A DNA stretch of 64,000 nucleotides from Adiantum capillus-veneris (lineage: Eukaryota > Streptophyta > Polypodiopsida > Polypodiales > Pteridaceae), in contig CM043942.1 in NCBI GenBank assembly GCA_014529385.2, positions 29,972,969 through 30,036,968 of the forward strand. Direction: 5' to 3'. Within the stretch, counting starts at the first letter, position 1, and every line of letters starts with the position of its first letter. The translations under genes and the position numbers were made by a program. This document shows positions 1 to 14,600 of this stretch, in pieces. The notes below the pieces were generated by a model. The model saw only the letters and a list, made by a program, of their open reading frames with translations, was not told the DNA's origin and searched no databases.

Positions 1-569
1 TTACAAGTTGAAAGGCAAGCCGAATGGTGAGATTGATTGCTATAAGGCTAGACTTGTTGCAAAACGCTATGCAACAAAAATGCATAGATTATGAAGAGAC
101 TTTTGCTCCCACTTATTGTATGACTACTGTGCATTTTCTATGTGCATTGGCAGGTCACTTTGGATGGGATGTACATCAATCAGACATTGTTACTGCTTTC
201 TCGAATGGTGACATATTTGAGGAATTTTATGTAACGCAACCTTGCAGTTTTGTCAAGAAAGGACAAGAGGATAAAGTGTGCAAAGGTAAGAAAGTGTTGT
301 ATGGGTTGAAGCAGTCTCCTCATGCTTGGTATGAGAAAGCTGACACTCATTTAGTCAAACGAGGATTTTTTAACAGTCCAACAAAAAGCACTTTGTATGT
401 AAAGCATGAGGGTAATGTACTTCTCATTGTTGTTCTTATATGTGGATGATTTGTTGATCACTGGTCCGAATGAGATGCACATTGCTGGATTTAAGGCTGA
501 TTTGAATGCTACTTTCAAGATGAAAGATTTGGGGTTGCTACATCATTACTTGGGCATACAAATTATTTT
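1..569 (+). pseudogene. Ty1/copia reverse transcriptase fragment, 5' part
   Basis: Decayed copia pol; the element enters from the left window edge. Recognisable RT landmarks in order are KARLVAK, DYEETFAPT, GWDVHQSDIVTAF, LYGLKQSPHAWYEK and the catalytic YVDDLLITG, followed by LGLLHHYLGIQ. The reading frame shifts near 100 and again near 430, so no single ORF covers the domain. RT would copy element RNA into cDNA in the cytoplasmic particle. After LGIQ the normal continuation is lost and unrelated sequence begins at about 570. Everything upstream (gag, protease, integrase) lies outside the window. The family assignment is firm; the copy is non-functional. Confidence 0.9.
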
Positions 570-826
570 TGCAACCATCCCTACCATACCCACTCCTATG
601 ATTCGAAGTATTAGCAATAAAGAAAAGGATACAGACAGAGGAGACGACGCCACTCTTCGACGGTGATATTAAAGATGAATCAGTTTCTAAAAAGATAGTC
701 GACTCATGAAGAAAAGGATGGTTAACAAAGTTCCCAGTATACCTTGTATGTCTGATTGAAGCACCAAAGACTATTAGAGACGAAGTCTCTTTTTGCCTAG
801 TACCTAGAATGAGAAGATGGTCAGAA
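570..826 (+). pseudogene. Fragment related to the ORF2 C-terminal domain, embedded in copia RT
   Basis: Read in the second forward frame, this stretch gives SLPYPLL, KKRIQTEETTPLF, KIVDS, RKGWLTKFPVYLVCLIEAP, KTIRDEVSFCLVPRMRRW. These align in order with the C-terminal domain of the ORF2 proteins at 6802-10287, 19357-22737 and 55620-59045 (PYPLLKYEAATINKRI, VDSQPKWRKAWLTKYPQYL, IRDNLSFCP, PRMR.W). Identity is roughly half, so it comes from a diverged relative and not from the neighbouring elements. Two in-frame stops are present. It replaces the short copia segment between LGIQ and ATPMETSWKLS. It could be a captured gene piece or the remnant of another element. The homology is read directly; the mechanism is inference. 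Confidence 0.65.
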
Positions 827-1553
827 CATATTGCCACTCCCATGGAAACAAGTTGGAAATTGAGTCTTCATGATGCTGGTGATTTTGTTGATGCCACTCT
901 TTACCAAACTGATGTTGGATGCCTTATTTATGTATGCAATACAAGCCTGAATATTCAATTTTTAGGCTCAGGGATCAACAAATTTATGCATAGCCCAGGG
1001 TCAAAGCATTGGAAGGCTGTCAAGAGGATTTTTTTATACTTGAGTGGCACTTTGCATCTTGGGTTGTTTTATCCCAAAGGGGGGATCATTGCCGCTAGAT
1101 TTACATGCTTTTTCAGACTCGAATTGGGCTGGTTGTTTTGACATGCGAGTGTCCAAAAGTGGTTTTTGTTTCATGCTTGGTAGTTTATCCATATCATGGT
1201 TGAGAAAGAAGCAACCTACCGTGCTACTTTGAGTTGTGAGGCTGAGTACAGGGTAGTCTTCATAGCTACGATTGAGTGTGTATGGCTCAACCACCTTATG
1301 GATGATTTGGGTATTGGACAAGACACTGCAAACATCATCTAAAAGGATAGTCATAGCGCATTGGCAGTTGCAAGGAACCCAATTTTTCATTGAGGTGCAT
1401 TATCACTATGTCAGGGAGAGACTCTCAATAAGAAAGATCACCTTGGCTTTTGTGCCAACATAGGACAACCTTGCAGATTTTTCACAAAGGCATTGGCTCG
1501 TGAGAAGTTTGAATCTTTCAGCAAAGCTTTGGGGTTACTTCCCTTTGTGGATT
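827..1553 (+). pseudogene. Ty1/copia RT C-terminus and RNase H, 3' part
   Basis: Copia pol resumes with ATPMETSWKLSLHDAGDFVDATLYQ and GCLIYVCNT, then HSPGSKHWKAVKRIFLYLSGTLHLGLFYPKGG, LDLHAFSDSNWAGCFD (RNase H start with its Asp), SGFCFMLGS, KKQPTV, a CEAEYR-like stretch, IECVWLN, EVHYHYVRERLS, FVPT and the end LGLLPFVD before a TGA stop at about 1551-1553. Frames change several times (near 1075, 1235, 1330 and 1465). RNase H would remove the RNA strand during reverse transcription. This is the natural C-terminus of copia pol, so only the 3' LTR should follow. Confidence 0.88.
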
Positions 1554-1631
1554 GATCACATCCTTAGGGCATGACACTTCCCTATACTCTATGTGCCAGC
1601 CCTCGTTCACTGCATCACTCCTAGGGGGATT

Positions 1632-1857
1632 TGTTACCATACATATGTGGTAGTGATGTATCAGAACACACTTAGGATCGTCGGATTTTTTCTCTCACTA
1701 GGAGGTTTTTCCCCCGTGCATTGTATATACGACCATCACTTTAGGGCTAACTTATCTTTCCATTGCACACTAAGTAATACTACTCTCTATTGTGTGCCTT
1801 GAGCTTCTTTGTCTTCTCCAAGCTGTGTGTTTTTTCCCTGCAAACCTATTTCCAACA
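1632..1857 (+). repeat. Probable 3' LTR of the copia element
   Basis: The 226-bp segment starts TGTTACCATAC and ends TTTCCAACA, giving TG...CA ends. It lies 79 bp downstream of the pol stop and is preceded by a short purine tract, TAGGGGGAT (1622-1630), in the position of a polypurine tract. The internal CTAGGAGG-TTTTTCCCCC arrangement is common in plant copia LTRs. The 5' LTR lies outside the window, so the boundaries cannot be confirmed by pairing. Confidence 0.5.
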
Positions 1858-1893
1858 ATACCTTCAATCAAGTAATTTTTTTGGTGTGAGACA

Positions 1894-1895
<2 letters not shown>

Positions 1896-1956
<61 letters not shown>
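1896..1956. repeat. (CT)n microsatellite
   Basis: About 30 uninterrupted CT dinucleotides just downstream of the copia LTR. Confidence 0.97.
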
Positions 1957-1957
<1 letters not shown>

Positions 1958-3049
1958 AGCTAAACTTGAAACTTTACCATTGTAAGACTAGACAACTTTT
2001 CCTTTGAGACATATGTCTCCCTTCCAAGAGGCCACAACATAGGGACAACAAGTGACACCTTCACTTGATTTTTTTGTGGTCTTTGTGTGCTCCTCATCAT
2101 GATTGCAAAACCATAGCCATTGTGCTATATTTTTGTCTTTATAGGAGCTTTCTGACCAAAGCATGGTCTAACCAAACATGTGCCACAAGTTTTAGAGTGT
2201 TACCACAATTGTTTCTTCCCACAACACCAAAGCACTTCCTAACACAATGAGTAGGCACCCTATTCAAGGCCTATTCATTAGGAGAAATATGAACCCTCTA
2301 GGAGCTCTTTGGGATTAAGGTTAATTAGAGGGTAACCAATAGGAAGAGGTTGGTGGACACACTCTATACCCTCAAATAAGTAGGGGAACAAGGTAGCCTT
2401 ACACCTCTTAATGACCTCTTACCTACTGAAAAGGTAAGGGAGGTGACTAAGGGAAAGGGATTTGGGGGGGGGGACCACTTTGACCTTCTTTCCCTCACTT
2501 TTTGACTCAGATTTAAAGAAAAAAACTAAAAATTTGAAAAACAAAAAACTCATATTCTCCTTCTTTAAAAGTCCCAAACTTGATTTATGGTCAAAAAAGC
2601 ATTTTTTGAGCTTCAAAAGTAAAATCGTACACTTAAAAATCCTACAAATTATTATTTTTTCCAAAAAAAAATCAAAACATCACTTTCGACCCTCCAAAGT
2701 CTCTTCAAACCTTTCCTATTGCCAAAAAGTGATTTTTTCTCTCTACAAACCTTTTCCCAAGCTCTCTATTATTGCAACAACCCTTTCCCAAGCTCTCCAT
2801 TGCTCCAACAACCACATGCACCCTATAGTCACAAGTTCTCTCTTTGCCATCTTTCTTCCACCTCCATTCCAACTGTCTCCACTTGAAATCCTCCTTCACG
2901 TAGTACGTCAACTTCTTCATCTATGAGATTTGTTCCTAGATCAACAAGCCAAGTTGTTGGAGGAGGAGCTAGCCTTGGTTCTATATTATGATCCACCACA
3001 TAGCAATGAATAACATGTATCAGAAAAAATCAAAACCATTGTCTGAGTA
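1957..3049. other. Non-coding, AT-rich intergenic stretch
   Basis: No gene seen. It contains a G run near 2464-2472 and A/T-homopolymer-rich DNA at about 2515-2680. Open frames here follow base composition (Lys/Phe-rich) and match no family I recognise. Confidence 0.6.
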
Positions 3050-5807
3050 GCCCATTTGGATGTTTTCTATATCCCTCAAAGGATGGTGCAAGAGTCCCTT
3101 TACTACATGCCACAATATTTTGTTCACATCTTTTTCCACCGCTGGGGGGTGCCACTGCATGTCACAGACTACCGATCAGGGTCTTCTGATTGCCCACATA
3201 GCTTCATTGACCTTTTGTTCCAAAACACAAAACTTTGTCTTCTCTTTGGAATTCTCACTCCCATCTACTACCCTTGAATCTTCCATGAAAATGATCTTCC
3301 TTGGCCTTCCGTGTGTTGTGCGGTCTCATGTTTTTGCATTGTACTCTGGCCTATGTGTCGATTCATCCTCAACATCAATCACAATCGATGGCCCTCGCTT
3401 TTGCCAAATGGTTTATTTGTCTCCTGCAAGCGGGGTACGAGCCTTATACATGGGTGTTCCAGATGTAGCCTCATTTACTACTCTTATCACTTGTGCTGGA
3501 CTAGAGGAAACTCTTTCCTTCAGCCTCTCTAGTGAAGGACCCTTTCCAATGTGTTTACCTTGAGAGTAAGAAACTGCCTTCGTGCTTTGTAGTATTGCAT
3601 CTACCATATCTGAAGTACATGCATCATACAATGAGATTTTTCTTTTGAACCCTTCGCCTGCAAGCCAGCTACCATGCTTGCTCTCAGCCAAGTTGGTTCT
3701 TGGAGTGTTTGCTCCATCAACACTTCTCTTTATTGCTGACATGATGCTCCCTCAATGTGCAATACACACCTCCCACCAACTCAACCAAGAGTCCATTGCA
3801 GGGATGTTTTTATCCATGCAATTTCCATTTTGTCACCATTGTCAAAGTAGACGAGACCCCACTGCAGTTGCCTCTTTAGCGGGGGCTAGATGCCACTTTT
3901 CGCACATGTCTTTGTGAGTTTGTTGAGATGAAGAGACAATGTACTTTGTGATATGTACCACCATGATTTGTTTCCAATGAAAAAGGCAAGAGCACTCTCG
4001 ATGTTGTAGAGCATTGTCTTTGCCACCAGTGAACACTGTGCGAACTGCATTCCGGTTGGCTTGAGCTTCATCCGCCATGAATCCATGGAAATCCACTCTC
4101 TCACATCCATGACCCTGTATAACTTCATTTATGCACTACCAAAAAATAATTTGTGCTTCCATGCCTTCCTCTTTCATCTCACATGTTGCAATAATGAGGA
4201 GATCTTGCATGCTGCAACATAAGACAAGCACATTAGTAAACATGTTGCTGGTTGTTTCTTAAGATATGCCAAACTTTTGAAATATGTTCCTAAGACCACA
4301 AACCTTGGATTGTAAACATGGCATGCCACGGTCACCTAATCCGCCACTCGGTGAGTGTGATCAAACTGCACCCAAGCATGCCAAAGATCTCCCGATCCAC
4401 TTCATCGCATTTGATTAACCAAATCCAATCCAGATGCAGGACCACCAACTGTAGACATCTTATACACAAAACAACGCTCCCATTCCGCTCCTGTCCTGGG
4501 AAACCTGCTTTTGTGGAAAAAATCCTATGTGCAATCTCTTTTTAGCCACATCAAGGAGTCCACTCCAAAGCTCTCCTTTGTTGGCACTTTCCTAGTTGCA
4601 GCCACGGACCTTAGAAACATGTACATCAGAGTTAAATTACTTTGAAATGTTATGTCCAAAGAAGAGAAACATGAAAGCATCCTCACCAATTGTCCTCCAC
4701 CAAGGGACCCATTGCCTCAGCAACATTTATAAATTCTTGCTCACCAAGTACATGGCTGGAGTCCCCCCTCTTGCATCAAAGTTGTCGTCACAATCTCCTT
4801 TGCCACACACATTTGCACATTTCTTGCGCCTGCATGTCTATCCACACTGAGAAACCATTTCTTTGTTTTTATCATTGAGCCCTTTTGACGACCCATCCCG
4901 CGTGTCATGTTGGTGATCTCCTTGATGTATCATTAATTTGCTCATGCTCTCATCCCTTGGCATGACATAATATACGAAGCAATCACATGTACGCAAACAA
5001 ATGGGCGGTTGATCGCAATAGTGGCAAGTAAGCTTGCCACCAAGTCAATCGCAAAAGTTGCCCACGCAAGGTGATTTTAGCATGCTACCATTGAAATGCG
5101 TTGTGTTTGAATTCCCAAAATTAACCAATTTGGGACAACTTTCATTGAGACATTTAAGAGCACCTGCATAGTGACTTTTGCAACACACTCCAAAAAATGC
5201 AATATTTGAGGTTTGCGGTTTGGTCCAATGTTGTGGATCATACTTATGTTCCATATCATCCATTGGATGAACCTTTCCTAAGGTTGGTGGAAACTCAAAC
5301 ACCATGTTACCATTGTACACCTTTGGTATTTTCGACACTTCTTTGATTTCCACTATCTTTGAAAGAAACTTCATCAAGGTGTTGGGCTTCCTCATTGCAT
5401 TAAAAATGACAAAATACTATTTGTACTCCTCACCTTGATAGAGTTTGGCAATGCTTGCTCTCCAAAGAGTTGTTCCTTTCTTGGACTAGTAAGGTCTATG
5501 TAGGGAACATCCACCAATGGAGCAACCATGCCATTGAAATTTGAGACCCTGTCATCTTCAACTAGCACCACGAATCTTGTAGAAAGTGATTCATCCACAA
5601 CATAAAACTCCTCTCCCAAGTGATTGCTTGTTCTCTCCATTGGCACTGTCAACTCTTCACTCCCAACCATGACAATTGTATGTAAAGCAGAAAACGTTTG
5701 TGGCAAAACATGCTCCTGTAGATATTTAACCCCAAAGATAATATTTCCATTAATAAAGGGAGAACCCTTTTGAAACAAGGGAAGACTATAGTGCATGACA
5801 TGGTAGT
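3050..5807 (-). pseudogene. Decayed MULE-like transposase-domain gene
   Basis: On the minus strand, scattered frames give an ordered protein. An N-terminal part covers 5807-5400 (HTIVMVGSEELTVPMERTSN). A second part at 5395-5045 contains KSHYAGALKCLNESCPK. A Cys/His-rich zinc-binding-like segment near 5040-4900 reads LTCHYCDQPPICLRTCDC and then IHQGDHQHD, recalling the C-C...H-x-H zinc module of MULE/FAR1-type proteins. A segment at 4096-3842 has GFMADEAQAN and CLFHWKQ, in the arrangement of the second catalytic Asp and the C/H-W motif of MULE transposases. A C-terminal part at 3742-3413 has TNLAESKHGSWL. Stops and frameshifts separate all pieces. Element B interrupts it at 5808 and I did not find its continuation right of 41100. 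It could be a transposase or a host protein domesticated from one. The MULE assignment rests on motif memory only. Confidence 0.45.
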
Positions 5808-6734
5808 TGTTGGACGGATACGCCGTGACGGACGTCAGCACAGCAAGAACTCACCTAACAAGATTTGTCAGCTAAGGACGAAGCTCGACCCGCAGGCGCG
5901 TGGAAGCAAGCATAGGGTGTCAACCTACACTCGATCGACTCCTAACTAATTCCTACAGAGGTCTCTACCCAATGTCTAAGTCATAGCCTTCAGGAGTGCA
6001 TAAGAGGAAACTTTCTACAACACTTTCTAGAGCCAAACACCCATCAAACAATCTCGAAACACCACAGAACTTGAAGGAGATCCTACTAACACCAATAGGT
6101 CGCTCTCCCTAAGGTCTATGCACCAAAACCCCAACCCAAAACACCCTATGCAAAATCACGGAGGATGTCTGGCTGAAATTTGCAGGTCTTCGTTTCCAAA
6201 ATCTAAAGTGCCTAATGTGTAGCTCTACTCAATGTGAACGTGTGGATATGCTGCAATGCAAAATCGGACAACGTATGCTCACCGAATTACCAGATGAAGC
6301 TCGTAGATGGAGCTCGCAAAATCGGACCATACGCGCGCAATGTAGGTATCGGCGCGTAGCTCTCCTCAGGGGCAACACGTTGCACTTCTTCGCACTCGAT
6401 TCCGACCACCGGTGCACACGTAGCGTCAAGATGAAGCTCACACTCTCTCTCGTACACAGTACGCTCACTAACAGACTTCCAAACTTTTTAAAATGACAAA
6501 GGTTTTTCATTAAGGTCAAAAAGTGGTATAAATACATTACAATTCTCAAACCCTAAAGTTCCAAATTAACCATCTACTCAATCTAAATGTCAAAACCGGG
6601 ATACAATCTAGAAACTTTTGTAAGCCCCAATATTTACAAGGTGAAATGTCGGGTTTTCTCAATAAATGAATAATTACAAAAAATGATAATCTGTCGAGCA
6701 TTCAATTTCCGTAGGGTGTGTCTAGCTTCTAACA
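5808..6734 (-). repeat. Element B 3' LTR
   Basis: 927 bp. On the plus strand it starts TGTTGGACGGATACGCC and ends TCTAACA, giving TG...CA ends with a short imperfect inverted repeat. The same LTR occurs at 18299, 35159, 40295 (truncated) and 54635. It interrupts the MULE-like remnant directly. Confidence 0.92.
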
Positions 6735-6748
6735 CTCCCCCTCTCCTT
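6735..6748 (-). other. Element B 3' polypurine tract
   Basis: CTCCCCCTCTCCTT on the plus strand reads AAGGAGAGGGGGAG in element orientation and abuts the LTR. This is the expected primer for plus-strand DNA synthesis. Confidence 0.75.
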
Positions 6749-6801
6749 GCTCATGTCGTCCCCGACATGGCTGTTGAGCTGCTTCTTCATCTTATGGTTT
6801 C

Positions 6802-10287
<3,486 letters not shown>

Positions 10288-11330
10288 AGATCCTGTTGCA
10301 CTCAGTAGTCCGAAGTTAGCGTTTTTTCCATATCAGCTGAGAAACTGAGTTTTAACTATCCAAATGACTTGAAAATTGAAAATAAATCTTAAAAGGAACT
10401 TGTGAAACTGTGCATGTGCTCACAGTGCAGTTCTGGCCAAAAAATTTCATTTAGACATCCTACGCGTTGGATGTCTTTTTCATCAGATTTGGGTGATACT
10501 TGTCATGCTGATGGTCCTTGGCATGTACAACATGGCTATGTGCTTGGATTTGGATTTGGGCATCAAAAAGTGGATTTTTGGGCTAATTCAGGCTTTAGGT
10601 CACAAATTGGGTAGAAAGTCCACAACCGGTAGCAAGTGATATTCAAATGGGTTGAAAATTGATATATGGGCTCATTGCACCATGGTAATGACTCCCATGA
10701 TGTCATCTTTGCACAGAAGTTCAAAAACATGCTGGAGACATCCTACGCGTAGGATGTCTAAATCATCAAAATGGCTTGGGATTTGTTCTGTGGGTAGTCC
10801 TTGGCATGTGGAACATGGCCATGCTCTTGGATTTTGATTTGGACAAGAATTGATGTTGGTAAGACCTTGTGTAGTGTTTTTGGGCTCAAAAAGTGTATCT
10901 TGAAGGTGTTGGGGGTCAAAATTAATAAGAATGGCTTCAAACTTGATATATGAGCTCTTGAAGATGATAAGAAAAGATCTGGAATGTAAAAATACCCTTT
11001 TTAGGCCAAAAATGTTAAATAGACATCCTACACGTAGGATGTCTACTTCATCAATTTTTGCAAGTAACCACACAGATTGGTTGGCTATGTGCTCATGAAT
11101 GTGCTGTGCAAGTTTCATGTGATTTGGACAAGTTTTGGTAGGTATATGGCCCATTATTGCCTCTATGTCCTAACTTTGCCTTTTTTCATGCATATGAGGT
11201 CAATGTTGGTCCAAATGTGATGAAACTTGGTGGCTAGCATGTAAAGGCTATTCAAAAAATGTGTGTGATGAAAAATGTCGGGTTTTGTGCCCAGAAATGT
11301 CCTTGAGACGTCCTATGCGTAGAATGTCTC
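10288..11330 (-). repeat. ~285-bp tandem array punctuated by a 22-bp palindrome (element B)
   Basis: Four copies of a palindrome with core ACATCCTACGCGTAGGATGT lie at 10454-10475 (one mismatch), 10737-10758 (perfect), 11022-11043 (one mismatch) and 11307-11328 (diverged). The spacing is 283, 285 and 285 bp. The intervening units are diverged relatives of each other; for example TTTCATCA follows several palindromes, and GGTCCTTGGCATGT / AGTCCTTGGCATGT with AACATGGC recurs. The array sits immediately upstream of ORF2. Copy C has the matching four-unit array at 59212-60088. The function is unknown. Confidence 0.85.
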
Positions 11331-13037
11331 CTGATGATTTTTCCATGGAAACTGTCACTAGTGCTTGCCCTTAGTTCCCCTGAGTCCCTTTTAAGTTTAA
11401 TTTCAACAAAAAAATCAAATGGATAGAAAGTAACTCCCTGTGTGGATTTCAGAGCCTCCGAGCCGTTTTCTGACTTTTGGAGTGCTTTTCGGCGATGAAA
11501 TTTCTTGATGTTGGTCTCCATAGCTTTCCGATCCGTTGGGGATCCTTGCCGTATGGTTTTTGTTGACTTTGGCTTCACCGAAGCTCCCTTTGGCAATTTG
11601 TTGCTCTAGAAGCACCCGTGGTTGTGTTTACATGTCTTCGATGACTTGTGGTGGTCTACCACCATAGGAATTGGTTGTTGATGGTCTAGGAAAGCTGCTC
11701 GTGAAGTTTGGTGGCAAACGGACATGCGGTTTGGTCACGAGAACTATTTGACGCTTTGTGTGTCTGATGCCGTTTCTGAAGTTTAGTGCCGCTTCGGGTC
11801 ACCTTTTGGTCATGTGCTACATAGACTTGTCGAGCATGTCGAGATGCTCCTACCCATGAATTTTGGTAGCATTTGGGCGCCTGCCTTTGGACATCCAAGA
11901 CTGGTCTCCTATGCTAGGGTAAGCTGCCGATGAAGTCTCATTGCTTTTGGGTTAGCCGTTAGGTGGCCACTTCTAGTTGTAGGTCTCTACTGCCCGCTTT
12001 CTGTGTGAACCATACGCTAGTTTTCGCGACAAAACGACAAACATGCGCGAAAAGCTCAAGGTGGTGAGCCTACCTCTCATGTATGAAGTCCATCGGGTAG
12101 TCGTGTACGTCGTAGAAACTGCTGGAAGTTCCGCTCGCTCTAGGTGGCAGAGGCTCTCTCTCAAAGGTCAATAGTGAAAATGAGCTAAAAATGAAGTGAA
12201 TATTTCTTTTATAATGGAGGTCCCCGAACCACTTTTCATGAAATTTGACATGAGCTCCCAACTTCTTGCGAGATGCGGTTTAGGCTCAAAAATTTCTTGA
12301 TTTGGACTTCATTTGCCCTGTTTACCAAAAATTTGGCATTTCGGTCAAATTCTGGCCAAAACATGCTTTTCGCTCCAGTCTCATAATTGCACCCCCGTTG
12401 TACCATAGGTTGTCCTATACTCATTGATCATGCCCATATTTTTTGTTTTTCATTACGACCGTTTTGCACCTGCTTTTTGTATTTTTGAAGTATTTTTGCC
12501 GAAAATTAGCAAAATTAAAAGGAAAATAGAAAATCAAACCCTGAAAATCCCCAAAAATCATAATAAATCAAAAACATCACCGCAAAACATTATATACACT
12601 CACATGAAATTTTTATGGTCGGATTTCTTCGTTTTACCAATATTTTGCCCGAAAAGTGGCTATTTATACTTACACACACACACACCTAGGGGCTTGATTT
12701 GGTGTTTGGTCCCATATACCTGTAGATTCATGCTATATAAGGGCATATATACTTGCGTTAGTCCAGAAAATTTCGCAATCAAACAACAACCCTTAAAGAT
12801 AGTCGAAATCATGCCCTTTTTTTCTCTTTCTGCCATTGCGTTCGCATTTGAGAATGCCTCCCCCCCTCCTAGCCGGAGTCCTCCCGGACGACAAGGTATC
12901 ACCTCGGAGTATGTGCCGTGCATAGGTTGAAAAATTTGTACTAATGCTTGGCCGTGTAATGTGGCCCTATTTTATGCATACTCGGTCAATGCATGGAAAA
13001 ATTAATGCTGTGCAAGAGAAGGGTATAAGCAAGATGC
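11331..13037 (-). other. Element B spacer between pol and the palindrome array
   Basis: Non-coding or unassigned sequence closely matched by C (60100-61900) and, from about 12075 leftward in pol orientation, by A (22750-23720). It includes an internal polypurine tract (12857-12870). Short minus-strand frames at 12660-12923 and 12236-12424 are also open in C, but the copies are similar at the DNA level, so this is weak evidence for coding. Confidence 0.6.
12857..12870 (-). other. Internal polypurine tract (element B)
   Basis: In element orientation AGGAGGGGGGGAGG, identical in A (23525-23538) and C (61667-61680). It shares the 13-mer AGGAGGGGGGGAG with the 3' tract of A (19237-19250). A second site for plus-strand initiation is inferred from similarity only. 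Confidence 0.5.
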
Positions 13038-13560
13038 TTATTCGCATTCGCCGTCGAGGTTTCCTATATTCTTTGCAAGTAACAGCTGTAACTCTACTGC
13101 TCTCTGTTTAATTGTCTTTCTTGCAAAAGGCAGTCGCTTTGCCGCTACTGTTGATATGGCCATAGTTATCTCTTTGGAGAGCATTGGCTTGGCCGGAATG
13201 GCCGTAGGCCTTATATCTTTTACCTTCCATTGGTAGCTTGTTTTTGTAGGTTTATTGCTACTTCCATGGTTGCCACTGTTTTGTTGCTTATTGGCATCCA
13301 CATAAGTCGATTTGCCGGTTGCAAATGTAGCTGTCTGCCTTCCGATGTTGCTTGTACTGAAGGGAGTTCCTTTTGCTTTGGTTTCGGTATCCAAATGCGA
13401 GTTGCATTTGAGTTGTTGTTGAGCATTTTCTTTGGGATCCATATCTGTTTTATGCCCTTGGTGTTTGTTTGAACTATCGGCTTATATTGAATTGTTCCTT
13501 TGTCTTGTTTTGTGTCTGCCATGTCATTTCTATCCTTCCGCACCCATATTTGTTTTTTTC
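13038..13560 (-). pseudogene. Element B pol C-terminal basic tail
   Basis: Two overlapping minus-strand frames cover the end of pol. They contain KQIWVRKDRNDMADTK, KQIWIPKKMLNNN, TRIWIPKPKQKELPSVQA and RLMWMPISNK, ending at KTIKQRAVELQLLLAK. The same tail is at 23727-24386 (A) and 61919-62647 (C). It is rich in Lys, Gln and Asn with repeated W-[IMV]-[PR]-[KI] units, and no domain is recognised. It joins in sense to the plus-strand segment ending at 18182 once that segment is re-inverted. Confidence 0.7.
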
Positions 13561-14600
13561 GAGCGATTGAGGACAAGGAATATATTCCGGAACCTTTTCT
13601 TGAAGGCATAACCTGTAGAATGGGAACACATACTAGCAACATTGGATGTCTGTACTATTACAGATAGTCCAACAACAAAATTTTGCGATAAGGATGGCTA
13701 TGATGTGCTACCCTACTACATGGTAAGCATTATACCAGGAGGAAATGAGATGGTAGAACCACCAGAACAAGAAGAGTTTTATAACTCCTATGAGCATCTG
13801 GAAATAAATAATGATGCAGATAATGAGTGTTCAGACAACTCAAGTGAGCGTGGGGGCAAAGCAGAGAATATCAAGTTTTATGATTTTGCTAATCAATATC
13901 CTAGATGCCAGGAACGCTTAGGAGGAAACGAGCAGGGAACAAAGCGAGAGAGAATATGATGCCCAGGATAAAAGATAAAACTCACTATTTGATGCTGGTA
14001 AAAGCAGAGGATTGTGTAAAAGATCAAATATCAGGAAGATTCTCAAAAGTTCGAAGGGAAAGAACGCGAGAGGAAAAGAAACAAGTACGAGAAGCTAAAC
14101 AGAAACAAAATCACAAAAATCTCAAAAATAAAAAAAAGAAATATCGAAAAACCAAGAGTGGACCAAACTGGAGCGTAAACAAAAATACCAAGAACTGAAA
14201 CGGTCTTTACGAGAGATATGGACTACTAAGGAAGATAGTGATGGTAAAGGGGATTCAGAAAAGGGAAACATGAATGTACCATCACATTATCGGAAATTTA
14301 CCATCCATGACAGAAAAATCATAATGATACCACCAGTCAAGAAAAGAACAAACCAGGAATCTTACGATGGGCCAGATAATGCAAAAAGGATACACCTCGC
14401 GGAACCAGGTGAGAAGCCTCAACCGGTCTATATCACAAATGATTTAGACCCTGAAGAAGAAGAACGGCTAACATAACTTCTCAAGAAGAAGTATAAAGAT
14501 GTGTTTGCATGGTCCTACAAAGACCTCAAAGGGGTTGATCCATCGATATGTCAACATACAATTCTTTTGAAATCGGATGCAAAACCTAGCAAACAACGTC
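13561..14600 (+). pseudogene. Element B protease-RT linker (inverted segment)
   Basis: Plus-strand copy of the linker seen on the minus strand in A (about 28940-28000). It begins RAIEDKEYIPEPF, then DVCTITDSPTTKFCDKDGYD, an acidic part (EHLEINNDADNECSDNSSE), a basic Arg/Lys-rich part (about 13950-14180) and a pre-RT part (PSHYRKFTI; EPGEKPQPVYITNDL). The frame shifts near 13910 and 14200 and there is a stop near 14476. Its plus orientation is opposite to the rest of B and marks the inversion. Confidence 0.75.

Noticed and set aside
2419-2926. Overlapping ORFs on both strands
   Set aside because: Composition-driven Lys/Phe-rich frames in A/T homopolymer DNA.
6215-6496. LTR ORF repeated in all copies (MCSSTQCERVDMLQCKIGQ...)
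   Set aside because: About 93-100 codons open in several LTRs, but the ends differ by frameshift and nothing suggests translation; kept as LTR sequence.
5808-6734. Solo LTR interpretation
   Set aside because: PPT and ORF2 follow directly and the 40295 LTR shares its variants, so it is the 3' LTR of element B.
10454-11328. Regularly spaced palindromes as a CRISPR-like array
   Set aside because: The period is ~285 bp with related (not unique) intervening DNA, inside a plant retrotransposon; no cas-like genes.
12660-12923. Small ORF (MHGTYSE... / MHNTYSE... in C at 61479-61733)
   Set aside because: Open in B and C but broken in A. The copies are similar at the DNA level and changes are not biased to silent sites, so coding is unproven.
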